Below, piece after piece: positions 42,810 to 51,295 of a stretch of 64,000 nucleotides of DNA. The notes under the pieces were generated by a model. It saw only the letters and a list, made by a program, of their open reading frames with translations, had not been told where the DNA came from and ran no database searches. The translations under genes and the position numbers were made by a program. The stretch comes from Macrococcoides psychrotolerans (GTDB taxonomy: Bacteria > Bacillota > Bacilli > Staphylococcales > Staphylococcaceae), in assembly GCF_038095555.1 (NCBI RefSeq), contig NZ_CP124591.1, forward strand, positions 124,001 to 188,000. The letters are read 5' to 3'. Position 1 is the stretch's first letter. Every line of letters begins with the position of its first letter.

Positions 42810-43967
42810 ATGGACAAATCAACAAGTAAAGTACAGTTACCCTTACAGACGTTAAGTTTAGTTGCAGGGTTTATGGCATGGACAATCATTGCACCGCTTA
42901 TGCCATTTATGTCACAAGAATTTACCATTCCAGAAAGTCAGAAAGCAATTATTTTAGCGATACCAGTTATTCTTGGCTCAGTTTTGCGTATCCCACTTGG
43001 TTATTATGCCAACTTAATCGGTGCAAGAAAGGTATTCTTATTCTCGTTTATATTCTTATTGATTCCAGTATTCTTACTTAGTTTAGCACAGTCTACTACG
43101 ATGCTGATGATTTCAGGCCTTTTCTTAGGTGTTGGGGGCGCAATCTTCTCTGTAGGTGTTACGAGTGTTCCGAAATATTTCCCGAAAGAAAAACATGGTT
43201 TAGCGAATGGTATTTATGGAATGGGGAATATCGGAACTGCTGTATCAGCGTTCGCAGCACCACCGCTTGCGAATGCAATTGGCTGGAGCAACACTGTTAA
43301 ATCTTATTTAGTAGTTATGGCATTATTTGCGCTACTGAACTTCTTATTAGGAGATAAAGATGAGCCGAAAGTAAAACAACCATTAATGGATCAGATTAAA
43401 GGTGTATTACCAGAGTATAAACTGTATTTACTGAGCTTCTGGTACTTCATTACATTCGGTTCATTTGTAGCATTTGGATTGTTCTTGCCGAACTTCTTGG
43501 TTAATAACTTTGGATTAGATAAAGTTGATGCAGGAATACGTACAGGTATATTTATCGCGATTGCCACATTACTACGCCCAATTGGTGGCGTGCTGGGTGA
43601 CAAGTTACGTGCTATGGATGTCCTTAAAGTTGTGTTTGTTGGTCTTATTATTGGTGCAGCAATGCTTTCGATTAACCATCAAATCTCTTTCTTTACTGCC
43701 GGATGTTTAGTTATTTCAGCATGTGCGGGGTTAGGAAATGGCTTAATCTTTAAATTGGCTCCGACATATTACTCTAAACAAGCAGGTATTGTTAACGGTA
43801 TTGTTTCGATGATGGGTGGATTAGGTGGATTCTTTCCACCGCTAGTCATTGCGGCATGTGCTGCAAACTTTGGAACGAATAAACCAGCTTTTGCCTTCCT
43901 CGCAGTGTTTGGTATAATTGCATTAACAACAATGTTCTGGATGGACAAAAAAGAAGGCAGAAATTAG
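42810..43967 (+). CDS. narT: Nitrate/nitrite transporter NarT (MFS)
   Basis: NarT imports nitrate and may exchange it for nitrite. The roughly 385-residue carrier has twelve helices with the MFS A-motif region GYYANLIGARKVFL and a nitrate-signature-like GVGGAIFSVGVTSVPKYFPKEKHGLANGIYG region at two places (second in AGLGNGLIFKLAPTYY). I start at the ATG at 42810, which follows AAAAAGGTG; the ATG at 42792 has no ribosome site. NreC-like sites lie upstream, and moeB follows in the same operon. Confidence 0.95.
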   Translation: MDKSTSKVQLPLQTLSLVAGFMAWTIIAPLMPFMSQEFTIPESQKAIILAIPVILGSVLRIPLGYYANLIGARKVFLFSFIFLLIPVFLLSLAQSTTMLMISGLFLGVGGAIFSVGVTSVPKYFPKEKHGLANGIYGMGNIGTAVSAFAAPPLANAIGWSNTVKSYLVVMALFALLNFLLGDKDEPKVKQPLMDQIKGVLPEYKLYLLSFWYFITFGSFVAFGLFLPNFLVNNFGLDKVDAGIRTGIFIAIATLLRPIGGVLGDKLRAMDVLKVVFVGLIIGAAMLSINHQISFFTAGCLVISACAGLGNGLIFKLAPTYYSKQAGIVNGIVSMMGGLGGFFPPLVIAACAANFGTNKPAFAFLAVFGIIALTTMFWMDKKEGRN

Positions 43968-43977
43968 GGGATGACAT

Positions 43978-44967
43978 ATGCGGTATGACAGACAAATAAA
44001 ATTTTATGGTATCGGCCAGGAGGGTCAGGAGAGATTATCTCAAAAGACTGTCGGGATTGTAGGGTGCGGTGCACTTGGTACACATCTTGCAGAATCCATG
44101 GCGAGGTGCGGTGTAAATAAAATTGTGATTGTTGATCGCGACTATGTTGAGCTTTCTAATTTACAACGACAATCACTATTTAAGGAACAAGATGCAGTTG
44201 ATTCGACACCTAAAGTGATTGCTTGTGAAAGAGAATTAAAAGCAATCCGAAGTGATATACAAATCGAAACTTACATCGATCATCTTGATGCGCCGCTTCT
44301 AGAAGCGGCGTTTTTGCAATGTGATTGTATATTAGATGCAACAGATAACTTTGAAACGCGATTGTTAATTAACGATTTCGCTTATAAATATAATATCCCA
44401 TGGATTTATGGTGCGTGTGTAGAGTCGACTTATGTGGCATGTCCGTTCATTCCAGGTGAAACACCGTGTTTTAATTGTGTGATGGGTATGTTACCAATCA
44501 TGAATAGAACCTGTGATACAGTAGGTGTTATAGAACCTGCAGTAAGTATGGCAACGAGCTTTCAGATGGCGTATGCGTTAAAGTTATTAACAGGGACACC
44601 GTTTGATGCGAAATTAGTGTTTGGTGATGTATGGCAGATGGATCATACAGCCCTTAAATTTTCTCGTATGTATGATGATGAGTGTATGACGTGCGGAGGA
44701 CAAGCAACATATCCAGAACTGCATAAACGTACACATGAAACGATGTTATGCGGGAGAGATACTGTTCAAATTACCACACAGTTTAGTGATGAAGAATTGT
44801 TAAAACATTTAGAATCATTGTCTATTACCGTGCAGGAAACACCTTATTTTATTCGGTTTAACTTTAACGGCTATCCGATTGTACGGTTTAGAGGTGGTCG
44901 TATGCTTATTCATGAAGTTCAATCGATGGCGGAAGGCAAGACAGTTTATCATCAACTATTTGGTTAG
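43978..44967 (+). CDS. moeB: Molybdopterin synthase adenylyltransferase MoeB
   Basis: MoeB adenylates the C-terminal glycine of MoaD so it can carry sulfur to molybdopterin. The 329-residue E1-like enzyme has the ATP-binding motif GCGALGTHL, SNLQRQSLF, DATDNFETR and zinc CxxC pairs (CFNC and CMTC). The C-terminal segment GGRMLIHEVQSMAEGK resembles that of the ThiF paralogue at 18040. Its place between narT and moaB assigns it to the Mo cofactor, not to thiamine. Confidence 0.93.
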   Translation: MRYDRQIKFYGIGQEGQERLSQKTVGIVGCGALGTHLAESMARCGVNKIVIVDRDYVELSNLQRQSLFKEQDAVDSTPKVIACERELKAIRSDIQIETYIDHLDAPLLEAAFLQCDCILDATDNFETRLLINDFAYKYNIPWIYGACVESTYVACPFIPGETPCFNCVMGMLPIMNRTCDTVGVIEPAVSMATSFQMAYALKLLTGTPFDAKLVFGDVWQMDHTALKFSRMYDDECMTCGGQATYPELHKRTHETMLCGRDTVQITTQFSDEELLKHLESLSITVQETPYFIRFNFNGYPIVRFRGGRMLIHEVQSMAEGKTVYHQLFG

Positions 44968-44978
44968 GAGCGATTAGT

Positions 44979-45479
44979 ATGGAACATTCAAATGATGTGC
45001 GTAAACAATTAAATGTAGGTGTCATTACAGTAAGTGATACGAGAGATTATGCTACGGATAAGGGCGGAAAGGCAATTGTTGAACATTTAAAAAGTATTGA
45101 AATCGATGTTTCACGTGAACATTACTTGATTGCTAAAGACGACCAGGCTGATATTCGAGCGAGCATTATGAAATTACTGCATGATAAAGTGGATGTCATT
45201 ATTACGACAGGTGGAACAGGTATTGCAAAACGTGATGTTACGATTGAAGTAGTGAAGTCTGTTATCGATAAAGAACTGGAAGGTTTCGGTGAAATATTTC
45301 GTTATTTAAGCTATACAGAAGATGTAGGTACACGAGCGATGCTCTCACGTGCGTTATGTGGTACGAAAGATAATACCGTAATTTTCTCGATACCAGGATC
45401 AGTTGGTGCTGTAAATCTCGCAATGAAAAAGCTCATTACACAAGAGATTCATCACATTGTGCATGAGCTTAATAAGTAA
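44979..45479 (+). CDS. moaB: Molybdenum cofactor protein MoaB
   Basis: MoaB-type proteins bind molybdopterin and are related to MogA adenylyltransferase. The 166 residues contain GVITVSDTR at the N-terminus and the molybdopterin-binding TTGGTGIAKRDVT near residues 71-83, with late SIPGSVGAVNLAM. It follows moeB by 11 bases and ends directly at convergent moaC. Confidence 0.95.
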   Translation: MEHSNDVRKQLNVGVITVSDTRDYATDKGGKAIVEHLKSIEIDVSREHYLIAKDDQADIRASIMKLLHDKVDVIITTGGTGIAKRDVTIEVVKSVIDKELEGFGEIFRYLSYTEDVGTRAMLSRALCGTKDNTVIFSIPGSVGAVNLAMKKLITQEIHHIVHELNK

Positions 45480-45959
45480 TTAACGGTTAAAATCGCCGTT
45501 TTTGCCACCAGATTTATGTTCGAGATAAGTTGGACCGATAATCATACCTTTATCAACTGCTTTGGTCATATCATATATTGTAAGTGCCGTCGCGCTTGCA
45601 CCCGTTAAAGCTTCCATTTCAACACCTGTTTGTCCGGTCGTTTTAACGGTGCAAGTGATTAATATTTCATAACCGTCAATCGTATCCCATTCAAAGGCAA
45701 TATCGATACCACTTAAATTTAGTGGGTGACACATCGGGATAATTTGTGCGGTGTTCTTTGCAGCCATAATACCTGCCACCTGTGCCACGCCAAGCACATC
45801 GCCCTTTTTATTCTTGTGGTTGATGATTTGCTCATAAATGACTGCGTTTACTTTAATCGAAGTTTTAGCAACAGCAGTGCGTGTTGAGGTAGGTTTATCT
45901 GATACATCTACCATCTTAGCGCGTCCTTGTTCATTAAAGTGTGTTAAATTGTTCATCAT
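45480..45959 (-). CDS. moaC: Cyclic pyranopterin monophosphate synthase MoaC
   Basis: MoaC converts the MoaA product to cyclic pyranopterin monophosphate. The 159 residues show the family motifs MVDVSDKPTSTRTA, IPMCHPLNLSGIDI with the catalytic His region, and EMEALTGASATALTIYDMTKAVDKGM. The gene is on the minus strand and divergent from moeA with only 59 bases between starts. It abuts moaB with no intergenic space. Confidence 0.96.
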   Translation of the reverse strand: MMNNLTHFNEQGRAKMVDVSDKPTSTRTAVAKTSIKVNAVIYEQIINHKNKKGDVLGVAQVAGIMAAKNTAQIIPMCHPLNLSGIDIAFEWDTIDGYEILITCTVKTTGQTGVEMEALTGASATALTIYDMTKAVDKGMIIGPTYLEHKSGGKNGDFNR

Positions 45960-46018
45960 TTCACTTCCTTTTTGTATACTATAACTATCATACTACATTT
46001 AGAGAAAGTAGGATAACG

Positions 46019-47263
46019 ATGCTTGAAAAACGTACACCCATTCCAGTTACAGAAGCGATAGATAAATGTTTACAGCATGCTAAATATAAAATAGTAACGA
46101 ATAAGTATTACACCGATAGTTTAGGCTATACATTAGCTGAAGATATTATTGCAACATATGATATACCGATGTTTGATAAGTCGCCATATGACGGCTTTGC
46201 GATTGTAAGTGAAGCGTCAGAAGGTGCAAGTGGTGATGCGCGTAAGGCATTTAAAGTTATCGATCATATCGGTGCCGGACATGTAAGTGACGCACAACTA
46301 AAAGACAACGAAGCAGTACGTATCATGACTGGTGCGCCAATTCCAGAGGGTGCAGATGCTGTCGTTATGCTTGAACAAACGTCGCTCATAGAAAAGGGTT
46401 TTACGCTTAGAAAACCATTTACACCTGGTGAAAATATTTCAAGGCAGGGTGAAGAATGTAAGCAAGGTGAAGTTGTTATTCCGAAAGGAACGCAAATTAC
46501 TGCAGGTGTAATCGCAGTATTGGCGACCTTCTCGTATGAGTACGTGAACGTTTACCATAAGCCGACTGTTGCACTAATTGCTACTGGATCAGAACTTGTA
46601 GAAATGAATGAATCACTTGCACCAGGGAAAATTAGAAATTCAAATGGACCGATGATTGCATCACTTTGTAAAGCGATGGGTATTAAAGTGAAAGACTATC
46701 GTGTTCATGGTGACGACTTCGATGCGCTATACGAAGTAGTGCGTGATGCCCTGGATGCACATGACATCGTAATTACTACGGGTGGTGTGAGTGTTGGTGA
46801 CTTCGATTTCATGCCTGAAATATATAACAAACTTTCAGCAGAAGTGTTATTCAACAAAGTTGCGATGCGACCAGGCAGTGTAACAACTGTAGCGGTAAGT
46901 CATGACAAATTTCTTTTTGGATTATCGGGTAACCCGAGCGCTTGTTACACGGGGTTTGAGCTATATACGAAGCCTGTACTGCGTAAAATGATGGGTCAGA
47001 GCGAAGTATATCCGACTGTGGTTAAAGCAACGCTTGCAGAAGACTTCACGAAAGCAAATCCATTTACAAGATTTATAAGAGCGGATTTAGATTACCGTAA
47101 TATGACGGTAGCGCCGAGTGGATTTAATAAGAGTAATGCAGTGATCGCCATCGCAAAAAGCAATAGCATGATTGTTTTACCTGGGGGAACGAGAGGGTTT
47201 AAACAAGGTGACACTGTAGATGTCCTGTTAACAGAACTTTCTTGTGAGGATTCATCATGGTAA
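46019..47263 (+). CDS. moeA: Molybdopterin molybdenumtransferase MoeA
   Basis: MoeA inserts molybdate into adenylated molybdopterin. The 414-residue protein has an N-terminal domain with DIPMFDKSPYDGFA and IMTGAPIPEGADAVVMLEQT, the central binding segment TTGGVSVGDFDFM near residues 260-272, and GLSGNPSACYTGFEL. I start it at the ATG at 46019; the frame is open back into moaC, which I do not count. It heads moeA-mobB-moaE-moaD-mobA-moaA. Confidence 0.96.
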   Translation: MLEKRTPIPVTEAIDKCLQHAKYKIVTNKYYTDSLGYTLAEDIIATYDIPMFDKSPYDGFAIVSEASEGASGDARKAFKVIDHIGAGHVSDAQLKDNEAVRIMTGAPIPEGADAVVMLEQTSLIEKGFTLRKPFTPGENISRQGEECKQGEVVIPKGTQITAGVIAVLATFSYEYVNVYHKPTVALIATGSELVEMNESLAPGKIRNSNGPMIASLCKAMGIKVKDYRVHGDDFDALYEVVRDALDAHDIVITTGGVSVGDFDFMPEIYNKLSAEVLFNKVAMRPGSVTTVAVSHDKFLFGLSGNPSACYTGFELYTKPVLRKMMGQSEVYPTVVKATLAEDFTKANPFTRFIRADLDYRNMTVAPSGFNKSNAVIAIAKSNSMIVLPGGTRGFKQGDTVDVLLTELSCEDSSW

Positions 47264-47736
47264 AAGTATTGCAAGTCGTTGGATTTAAAAAGTCTGGAAA
47301 AACAACAACGATGAATCGTATTATTAAGCAATTGAAAACACTCGATTATGAAGTGTCTGTTATTAAACATCACGGTGAAATTGGTGGACAGGAAATAGAT
47401 ATTCCAAGAACTCGTGATCATATAACATATATAGAGAACGGAGCAGATGAAAGCATCGTCCAGGGATATGCGTATATTCATAAGCTAAGAAAGAATGAAT
47501 CGATTGAACTCCAGACTATTATCGATGAAGAAGTAACGTGTAAGGATATTGTGCTAGTAGAAGGTTATAAGCAGGCACATTACGATAAAATTGTGCTTTA
47601 CAACAATGCTGAAGATAAAGAGATGCTATCTCAGTTACAAAATATTAAACTGATGGTAGATACATCCGTTGATAGTGAACAAGTGATAAAGAAATTCATA
47701 CAAAGTTGGGTAGGTGATACACGTGAAACAATTTGA
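47257..47736 (+). CDS. mobB: Molybdopterin-guanine dinucleotide biosynthesis protein MobB
   Basis: MobB is a GTP-binding helper of MobA in making the guanine dinucleotide form of the cofactor, the form used by NarG. The 159 residues begin with the P-loop VVGFKKSGKTTTM and include VIKHHGEI and VLVEGYKQA. It overlaps moeA by 7 bases and moaE by 14. Confidence 0.93.
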   Translation: MVKVLQVVGFKKSGKTTTMNRIIKQLKTLDYEVSVIKHHGEIGGQEIDIPRTRDHITYIENGADESIVQGYAYIHKLRKNESIELQTIIDEEVTCKDIVLVEGYKQAHYDKIVLYNNAEDKEMLSQLQNIKLMVDTSVDSEQVIKKFIQSWVGDTRETI

Positions 47737-48163
47737 GGTCGTAACTATGCCGATTGATGTTGAACATTATAGAAAGATGACGGTAACGCCACATCAAGGT
47801 GCAGTATGTGTGTTTACCGGTATCGTAAGAGAATGGACACAAGGTGTTAAAACAGAGTATCTGGAATATGAAGCATACATTCCAATGGCAGAGAAAAAAT
47901 TAGAACAGATCGGTCAGGAAATAAACGTGAAATGGCCGGAGACGATAGTAAGTATTGCTCACCGTATCGGTAATCTTGAAGTATCAGAGATAGCAGTGGT
48001 GATTTGTGTATCGAGTCCGCATCGCAAAGATAGTTATGCAGCAAATGAATATGCGATTGAACGCATTAAAGAGATTGTTCCGATATGGAAAAAAGAAATA
48101 TGGGAAGACGGAGAACAGTGGATGGGTGGCCAAAGAGGTTACCATCCGAATTATAAGGGGTGA
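47723..48163 (+). CDS. moaE: Molybdopterin synthase catalytic subunit MoaE
   Basis: MoaE is the large subunit that adds dithiolene sulfur from MoaD. The 146 residues contain CVFTGIVREWT, LEYEAYIPMAEKKL and the active-site segment SSPHRKDSY and IWKKEIWEDG. I start at the GTG at 47723, after AGGTGAT; the frame extends to 47714 without a ribosome site. Close similarity to S. aureus MoaE is visible. Confidence 0.95.
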   Translation: MKQFEVVTMPIDVEHYRKMTVTPHQGAVCVFTGIVREWTQGVKTEYLEYEAYIPMAEKKLEQIGQEINVKWPETIVSIAHRIGNLEVSEIAVVICVSSPHRKDSYAANEYAIERIKEIVPIWKKEIWEDGEQWMGGQRGYHPNYKG

Positions 48164-48167
48164 TATG

Positions 48168-48401
48168 ATGAAAGTATTATATTTTGCACATATTAAAGCA
48201 AAACTGGATCGCACAGAAGATCAGTTTTCGTTTGCTGAGCCTGTTAAAGTAAGTCAGTTTAGAAAGCATTTATATGAAACGTATCCGGTAATACGTGATG
48301 AGCAATTTCAAATCGCTGTTAATGAAGAGTTTGTACGCGACGAAGATGTAATTCATAATGATGATGTTGTCGCATTAATTCCACCTGTTAGTGGTGGCTA
48401 A
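48168..48401 (+). CDS. moaD: Molybdopterin synthase sulfur carrier subunit MoaD
   Basis: MoaD is the 77-residue ubiquitin-like sulfur donor. It ends in IPPVSGG; the terminal glycine is activated by MoeB. It starts at the second of two ATG codons (48165 and 48168) after AAGGGG; the true choice is uncertain by one residue. The frame continues upstream inside moaE, but the size and the terminal GG fix the real gene. Confidence 0.94.
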   Translation: MKVLYFAHIKAKLDRTEDQFSFAEPVKVSQFRKHLYETYPVIRDEQFQIAVNEEFVRDEDVIHNDDVVALIPPVSGG

Positions 48402-49013
48402 ATGATCGGTGTTATATTAGCAGGAGGTGCTTCTACACGCTTTGGCAGCAATAAAGCCCTTCACAAAATCGATGGTAAGCCATTTTACGAGCATGTATAT
48501 GAAGCATTTAAAGAAAGTACCGTATCGTGCATTGTTCTGAGCACGAATAAACAGAGGACTTCATACTTTGAAGAGGAAATTAAAGAGAAGCAACTCGATA
48601 TGCACGTAGTAACGGATATCGAAGCGGATTGTGGCCCGATGTCAGGCATATACACTGTAATGGAAACGTGTATTTCAGAAAGTTACTTCGTCGTCTCTGT
48701 TGATACACCGTTTATAACAACAGAAGCAATAGACTATCTTATTAGTTGTTTTAATACACGAAATGTAAATGTGCTGTGTTATAAGGATGACTTACAAGTA
48801 CATCGCACAATTGCGATTTATCATCGTTCGTTACTACCTGTTATACAAGAGAGTATGAAACAAAAGCGTTATGCATTAAAACAATTGACGGTTGAGGCAC
48901 AGTTTGTTCCTGTTTCAGAAGTAAGCGACGAAAGCGAATGGTATGCTAATATTAATACAAAGACTGATTTACAGAACGTAAGGAGGGTGACAAATGAAAC
49001 AAATAACAGATAA
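48402..49013 (+). CDS. mobA: Molybdenum cofactor guanylyltransferase MobA
   Basis: MobA attaches GMP to molybdopterin to form the MGD cofactor. The 203 residues start with the nucleotide-binding motif LAGGASTRFGSNKAL and include DIEADCGPMSGIY and VSVDTPFITTEAIDYL. The start directly follows the moaD stop. It overlaps moaA by 20 bases. Confidence 0.95.
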   Translation: MIGVILAGGASTRFGSNKALHKIDGKPFYEHVYEAFKESTVSCIVLSTNKQRTSYFEEEIKEKQLDMHVVTDIEADCGPMSGIYTVMETCISESYFVVSVDTPFITTEAIDYLISCFNTRNVNVLCYKDDLQVHRTIAIYHRSLLPVIQESMKQKRYALKQLTVEAQFVPVSEVSDESEWYANINTKTDLQNVRRVTNETNNR

Positions 49014-50004
49014 ATTAGGGCGCCCGATTAGAGATCTGCGTATTTCTGTAACAGATCGCTGTAACTTCCGTTGTACATATTGCATGCCGAAAGAAATATT
49101 TGGTGATGACTATGTTTTTCTGCCGAAAGATGAATTACTGTCCTTTGAAGAGTTGACGCGTATTGCAAAAGTATATGCACAGCTCGGTGTCAAGAAAGTA
49201 AGGATTACAGGTGGGGAGCCGCTATTGCGTAGAGATTTACCGGACTTAATACGCGAAATCCAAGCGATAGAAGGTATAGAAGATATCGGTTTAACGACGA
49301 ATGGTTTGTTGCTGAAAAAGCACGGACAAGCATTATATGATGCTGGATTACGTCGCATAAATGTCAGTTTAGACGCGCTTGATGAAACATTTGAAGCGGT
49401 AAATGGACGTGGTATCAGTGCGGATCAAATATTAGAACAAATTGATCACGCTGTATCTATTGGTTTACAAGTTAAAGTGAACATGGTGATACAAAAAGGT
49501 ATGAATGACCATCAGATGATTCCGATGGTCAAGTATTTCAAAGATAAAAAAATAACATTGCGCTTTATTGAATTTATGGATGTTGGTAATGACAATGGCT
49601 GGAATTTTGATAAAGTAATTACGAAACAGGAAATGATAACGCATATTTCAGAGCATTTTAATATTAAGCATGAACCACCGAAATACTTTGGCGAAGTTGC
49701 GAAATATTATGTTCATGATAATGGCGCAAAACTCGGATTTATTACAAGCGTGTCAGAATCATTTTGTTCAACGTGTACAAGAACACGCTTAAGTTCAGAT
49801 GGTAAGATATTTGGTTGTTTATTTGCAACAGATGGTTATGACTTGAAAGAATTTATTAGAAGCGGTGCGACAGATCAGGAGTTGAAGGACAAGCTTATTG
49901 CACTATGGTCTGTGCGTCAGGATCGTTATTCTGATGAACGTACTGCCGAAACTGTGAGGCAAAGAAAGAAAAAGAAAATAAATATGAATTATATTGGTGG
50001 CTAA
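48994..50004 (+). CDS. moaA: GTP 3',8-cyclase MoaA (radical SAM)
   Basis: MoaA starts cofactor synthesis by cyclising GTP with S-adenosylmethionine radicals. The 336 residues have the N-terminal radical-SAM cysteines CNFRCTYC, RITGGEPLLRRDL, and the C-terminal second cluster FCSTCTRTRLSSDGKIFGC. It ends in IGG, the double glycine tail required with MoaC. The start has AAGGAGG upstream within mobA. Confidence 0.97.
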   Translation: MKQITDKLGRPIRDLRISVTDRCNFRCTYCMPKEIFGDDYVFLPKDELLSFEELTRIAKVYAQLGVKKVRITGGEPLLRRDLPDLIREIQAIEGIEDIGLTTNGLLLKKHGQALYDAGLRRINVSLDALDETFEAVNGRGISADQILEQIDHAVSIGLQVKVNMVIQKGMNDHQMIPMVKYFKDKKITLRFIEFMDVGNDNGWNFDKVITKQEMITHISEHFNIKHEPPKYFGEVAKYYVHDNGAKLGFITSVSESFCSTCTRTRLSSDGKIFGCLFATDGYDLKEFIRSGATDQELKDKLIALWSVRQDRYSDERTAETVRQRKKKKINMNYIGG

Positions 50005-50082
50005 AATTATTATTTTAATATAATAATTTTATTAGATATAAACTATGTGTAAGTATATATATATTCATATAACAATTTTAAT

Positions 50083-50122
50083 ATAGCATATCATCGAAAA
50101 AATCGATGATATGCTATTTTTT
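50083..50122 (+). terminator. Terminator of the moeA-moaA operon
   Basis: ATAGCATATCATCG (50083-50096) pairs perfectly over 14 bp with 50104-50117, followed by TTTTT. Confidence 0.85.
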
Positions 50123-50146
50123 ACTTTTATTATTCAAAATAAACGT

Positions 50147-50184
50147 TATAATAGAGTAGTAATAAAATTAGTACTAGGTAATAA
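50147..50184 (+). promoter_or_regulatory. Desaturase promoter with FapR-like operator
   Basis: TATAAT lies at 50147-50152. TTAGTACTAGGTAATAA (50168-50184) is a 17-bp imperfect palindrome with the TTAGTAC half-site typical of FapR, the malonyl-CoA-responsive lipid repressor, just downstream of the -10. Confidence 0.45.
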
Positions 50185-50245
50185 TATTAACTGACAATCC
50201 TTTTCGGTATCGTGGTTTCATTATTATTTTATTTAGAGGTGACTT

Positions 50246-51259
50246 ATGGAAAGAGACAAAAAGTTAATGTTAAGAAAGATGGTTAAGCCTTATGAGAAAT
50301 CCGCACTACAAATAAGTTTAGTCCAGGTGCTAAATACACTGGTTCCTTATTTAGTACTTGTAGCGATAAGTATGTTAAGTTACAGTGTTTCTCCATGGAT
50401 ATCAGTAGCTGTTAGTATTGTGGCAGCATTCTTCCTAGTTCGAACGTTTATTATATTTCATGACTGTTGTCATGGTTCGTTCTTTAAGAATAAGAAGTGG
50501 AACGATGCAATGGGAAATTTTACTGGATTTTTGACGATGTTTCCGTATCAGCAATGGCGCAGAGAACACAATATTCATCATGCAACAAGCGGCAACCTTG
50601 ATAAGAAGGGGATCGGTGATATATGGATGATGACCATTGATGAATATGAAGCGGCAAGTAAGTGGAAGCAACGTGGTTATCGTATGTATCGTAATCCATT
50701 TGTTATGTTTGTTTTAGGGCCGATATATTTATTGTTCGTTACAAACAGAATTAATAGTAAAGGTGCTAAGCAGAAAGAAAAATTAAATACGTATTTTCAT
50801 AATATTGCAATCTTGGTCGTGTATGGATCTATTATCTGGTACTTTGGATTTGCATTCTTTGCAGCGGTATTTCTACCGATTATGTTTATCGGGTCAATGC
50901 TTGGTATATGGATGTTCTATATTCAGCATACATTTGAAGAATCGTACTTCGAAGAGAATTCAGAGTGGGATTATGTTAAAGCTGCAGTTGAAGGGAGTTC
51001 GTATTACAAATTACCAAAATTATTGCAGTGGTTAACAGGGAACATTGGGTTCCACCATGTGCATCATTTAAGTCCGAGAATTCCAAATTACTATCTCGAA
51101 ACTGCACACGAAGAAGTTAAACCACTGCAGTATGCAACGACAATCACATTTAAACAAAGTCTGGAGACAATTAAATATAAACTTTACGATGAGAAAAGAA
51201 AGGTATTTATCACATTTAAAGATTATTATCGTAATTATGCAAAGAAAAGAACAATTTAA
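50246..51259 (+). CDS. Membrane fatty acid desaturase
   Basis: This di-iron membrane enzyme introduces a double bond in acyl chains of lipids, keeping the membrane fluid in the cold. The 337 residues have three histidine boxes: HDCCH at 72-76, HNIHH at 108-112 and HHVHH near residue 273, with four membrane helices. Bacillus Des is the nearest idea; the position of the double bond cannot be read. It is monocistronic with a FapR-like site upstream. S. aureus lacks such an enzyme, which helps to exclude that species. Confidence 0.92.
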   Translation: MERDKKLMLRKMVKPYEKSALQISLVQVLNTLVPYLVLVAISMLSYSVSPWISVAVSIVAAFFLVRTFIIFHDCCHGSFFKNKKWNDAMGNFTGFLTMFPYQQWRREHNIHHATSGNLDKKGIGDIWMMTIDEYEAASKWKQRGYRMYRNPFVMFVLGPIYLLFVTNRINSKGAKQKEKLNTYFHNIAILVVYGSIIWYFGFAFFAAVFLPIMFIGSMLGIWMFYIQHTFEESYFEENSEWDYVKAAVEGSSYYKLPKLLQWLTGNIGFHHVHHLSPRIPNYYLETAHEEVKPLQYATTITFKQSLETIKYKLYDEKRKVFITFKDYYRNYAKKRTI

Positions 51260-51295
51260 AAAACAAGAATGGAAACTAATTCCATTCTTGTTTTT
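51259..51295. terminator. Bidirectional terminator between desaturase and SDR genes
   Basis: A 16-bp perfect stem (51259-51274 with 51280-51295), with A-run and T-run flanks, between convergent genes. Confidence 0.9.
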
